Shown in pieces: positions 5,009 through 6,042 of a stretch of DNA of 6,042 nt. A program made the translations under genes and the position numbers. The stretch is taken from positions 1 through 6,042 of the forward strand of contig CAMTPG010000175.1 of assembly GCA_947074335.1 (NCBI GenBank), written 5' to 3'. The notes under the pieces were generated by a model that was not told the DNA's origin, did not search any database, and saw only the letters and a list, made by a program, of their open reading frames with translations. The stretch is from an uncultured Parabacteroides sp. GTDB taxonomy: Bacteria > Bacteroidota > Bacteroidia > Bacteroidales > Tannerellaceae. The first letter of the stretch is position 1. Each line of letters starts with the position of its first letter.

Positions 5009-6042
5009 TCAGGCAAAATTTAAATAGGGAATTTTATATGCATCGGGAAAAGTAATCACGCGGCCCTCTTCGATAGCCTGCAAGCCGAGTAGTGCCAGCA
5101 CCGACGAGTAATAGGCCTCTTCCACCAGTCGCGGCGCCTGTTTGCCGGTAATAGCCGCTTCGCAAAAGGCCGTCAGCAGCTCAACAGAGCCATCGCCCAC
5201 GGCACCAACCGACGATTCGCCGGAGGTGGTATGCATCTTTTCCATAATCGGATATCCTTTCTGAAGCGCAGCCGTTTCGGGAACCCAGCTCGGACCGGCA
5301 AACGAAACCTGATCGAACAACTTATGTTCAATCTGATTCACAAGCTGCAGGATGCCGGGCGCCGGCGCAGCTTCCTCGAAGTAATATTTCCCCTTTTCGG
5401 GTTCGAGTGTGCCTTTGCTACCCAGAATCTCCTCTTCGAGACCGTAAAATTTATTGGAGATCATCGACTCATACGTCATCTTCACGCCATTGGGATAGCG
5501 ATAGATCAGACTGATGTTGTCGTATACATCGCGCCCGTCTTTCCAGTACACAATATCGCCCATGCCGGTTACCGTTTCGGGAATCATATTCAATGCCCAG
5601 TTACCAACCTGCAACTGATGTGTGGCCAGCTCGGTAAGCAGTCCGCACGAATATTCCTTATACAACCGCCAGTTGATTTTCCGCTCCAGCTCCGGCGACG
5701 AAACCGGCCTTCGCCAATCATTATTCCTGAACCAGTAAGCCCGTATCGCACCGATATCGCCCAGTGTGCCGGCATGTACCATCTCCATGGCGCGGATATA
5801 TTTAGGATCGTACAAACGCTGCTGACCGATAAACAGCACCTGTCCGCTACTTTTATGTGTATTATACATCGCCAGACACTCTTCGGGCGTCATGGCCATC
5901 GATTTCTCACAGAAAACCGGATATCCTGCTTCCAGCGCCTCAATCGTGGGCTGTGCATGTGCATACAACGGAGTGGCTATCAATATGGCATCCAGATTTT
6001 TATCCTCCAGCAAACGGCGGTAATCCGAATAGGTTTTTGCCT
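5009..6042 (-). CDS. Gfo/Idh/MocA-family oxidoreductase, C-terminal part (N-terminus outside window)
   Basis: This is an NAD(P)-dependent dehydrogenase-type protein, usually acting on sugars or cyclitols. About 344 residues are visible and the frame stays open to base 6042, so the start and the GxGxxG nucleotide-binding motif lie beyond the edge. A TTG at 6013-6011 is an internal Leu codon, not the start, because the family sequence continues upstream (AKTYSDYRRL). Visible features are the Rossmann strand LDAILIATPLYAHAQPTIEA, the catalytic-lysine region PVFCEKSMAM (EKS where the family usually has EKP; Lys codon 5905-5903), VLFIGQQRLYDP, and the C-terminal alpha/beta domain with ELATHQLQVGNWAL, YRYPNGVKMTYESM and EEILGSKGTLEPEKGKYYFE. 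It ends YKIPYLNFA. Many Bacteroidales homologues carry export signals; that cannot be checked here. The substrate is unknown. Confidence 0.92.
   Translation of the reverse strand, partial: AKTYSDYRRLLEDKNLDAILIATPLYAHAQPTIEALEAGYPVFCEKSMAMTPEECLAMYNTHKSSGQVLFIGQQRLYDPKYIRAMEMVHAGTLGDIGAIRAYWFRNNDWRRPVSSPELERKINWRLYKEYSCGLLTELATHQLQVGNWALNMIPETVTGMGDIVYWKDGRDVYDNISLIYRYPNGVKMTYESMISNKFYGLEEEILGSKGTLEPEKGKYYFEEAAPAPGILQLVNQIEHKLFDQVSFAGPSWVPETAALQKGYPIMEKMHTTSGESSVGAVGDGSVELLTAFCEAAITGKQAPRLVEEAYYSSVLALLGLQAIEEGRVITFPDAYKIPYLNFA

Overview
The window reads as ordinary chromosome of a Bacteroidota (Bacteroidales) bacterium. Three things point there: a DUF4290 gene directly upstream of murA, a DcaP-type porin plus a secreted family 2 glycoside hydrolase with Bacteroidales-like sequence, and two exact matches to the Bacteroidota -7 promoter element TAnnTTTG. 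The genus cannot be fixed from this sequence; Tannerellaceae or Dysgonomonadaceae is only a guess. All five recognisable proteins and one small membrane protein are encoded on the minus strand, so transcription runs from high to low coordinates. No RNA gene, insertion sequence, CRISPR array or phage gene is visible.

From right to left in transcription order: (i) 6042-5009 is a Gfo/Idh/MocA-family oxidoreductase whose N-terminal nucleotide-binding motif lies outside the window. It is followed after 2 bp by a 78-residue, two-helix membrane protein (5006-4770), almost certainly its operon partner. (ii) An AT-rich gap (4769-4574) with a perfect 16-bp palindrome precedes a 435-residue outer-membrane porin of the DcaP type (4573-3266), which ends in a strong intrinsic terminator (3163-3114). 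(iii) A 603-residue secreted GH2 glycosidase (3023-1212) has its own promoter and its own terminator (1112-1076). (iv) A short promoter region drives DUF4290 (943-344), which overlaps the start of murA (347 to beyond base 1) by an ATGA junction.

Functionally the window joins periplasmic or outer-membrane carbohydrate and small-molecule handling (porin, secreted glycosidase, sugar-type dehydrogenase) to a housekeeping cell-wall operon (DUF4290-murA). Terminators and promoters show that porin, GH2 and DUF4290-murA are separate transcription units, so their adjacency is not evidence of a single pathway. There is no SusC/SusD pair, no sensor-regulator and no other sign of a classical polysaccharide utilisation locus. 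I found no convincing new biological system. The items most worth a second look are the oxidoreductase/small membrane protein pair, the palindrome upstream of the porin, and the wobble-polarised terminators.
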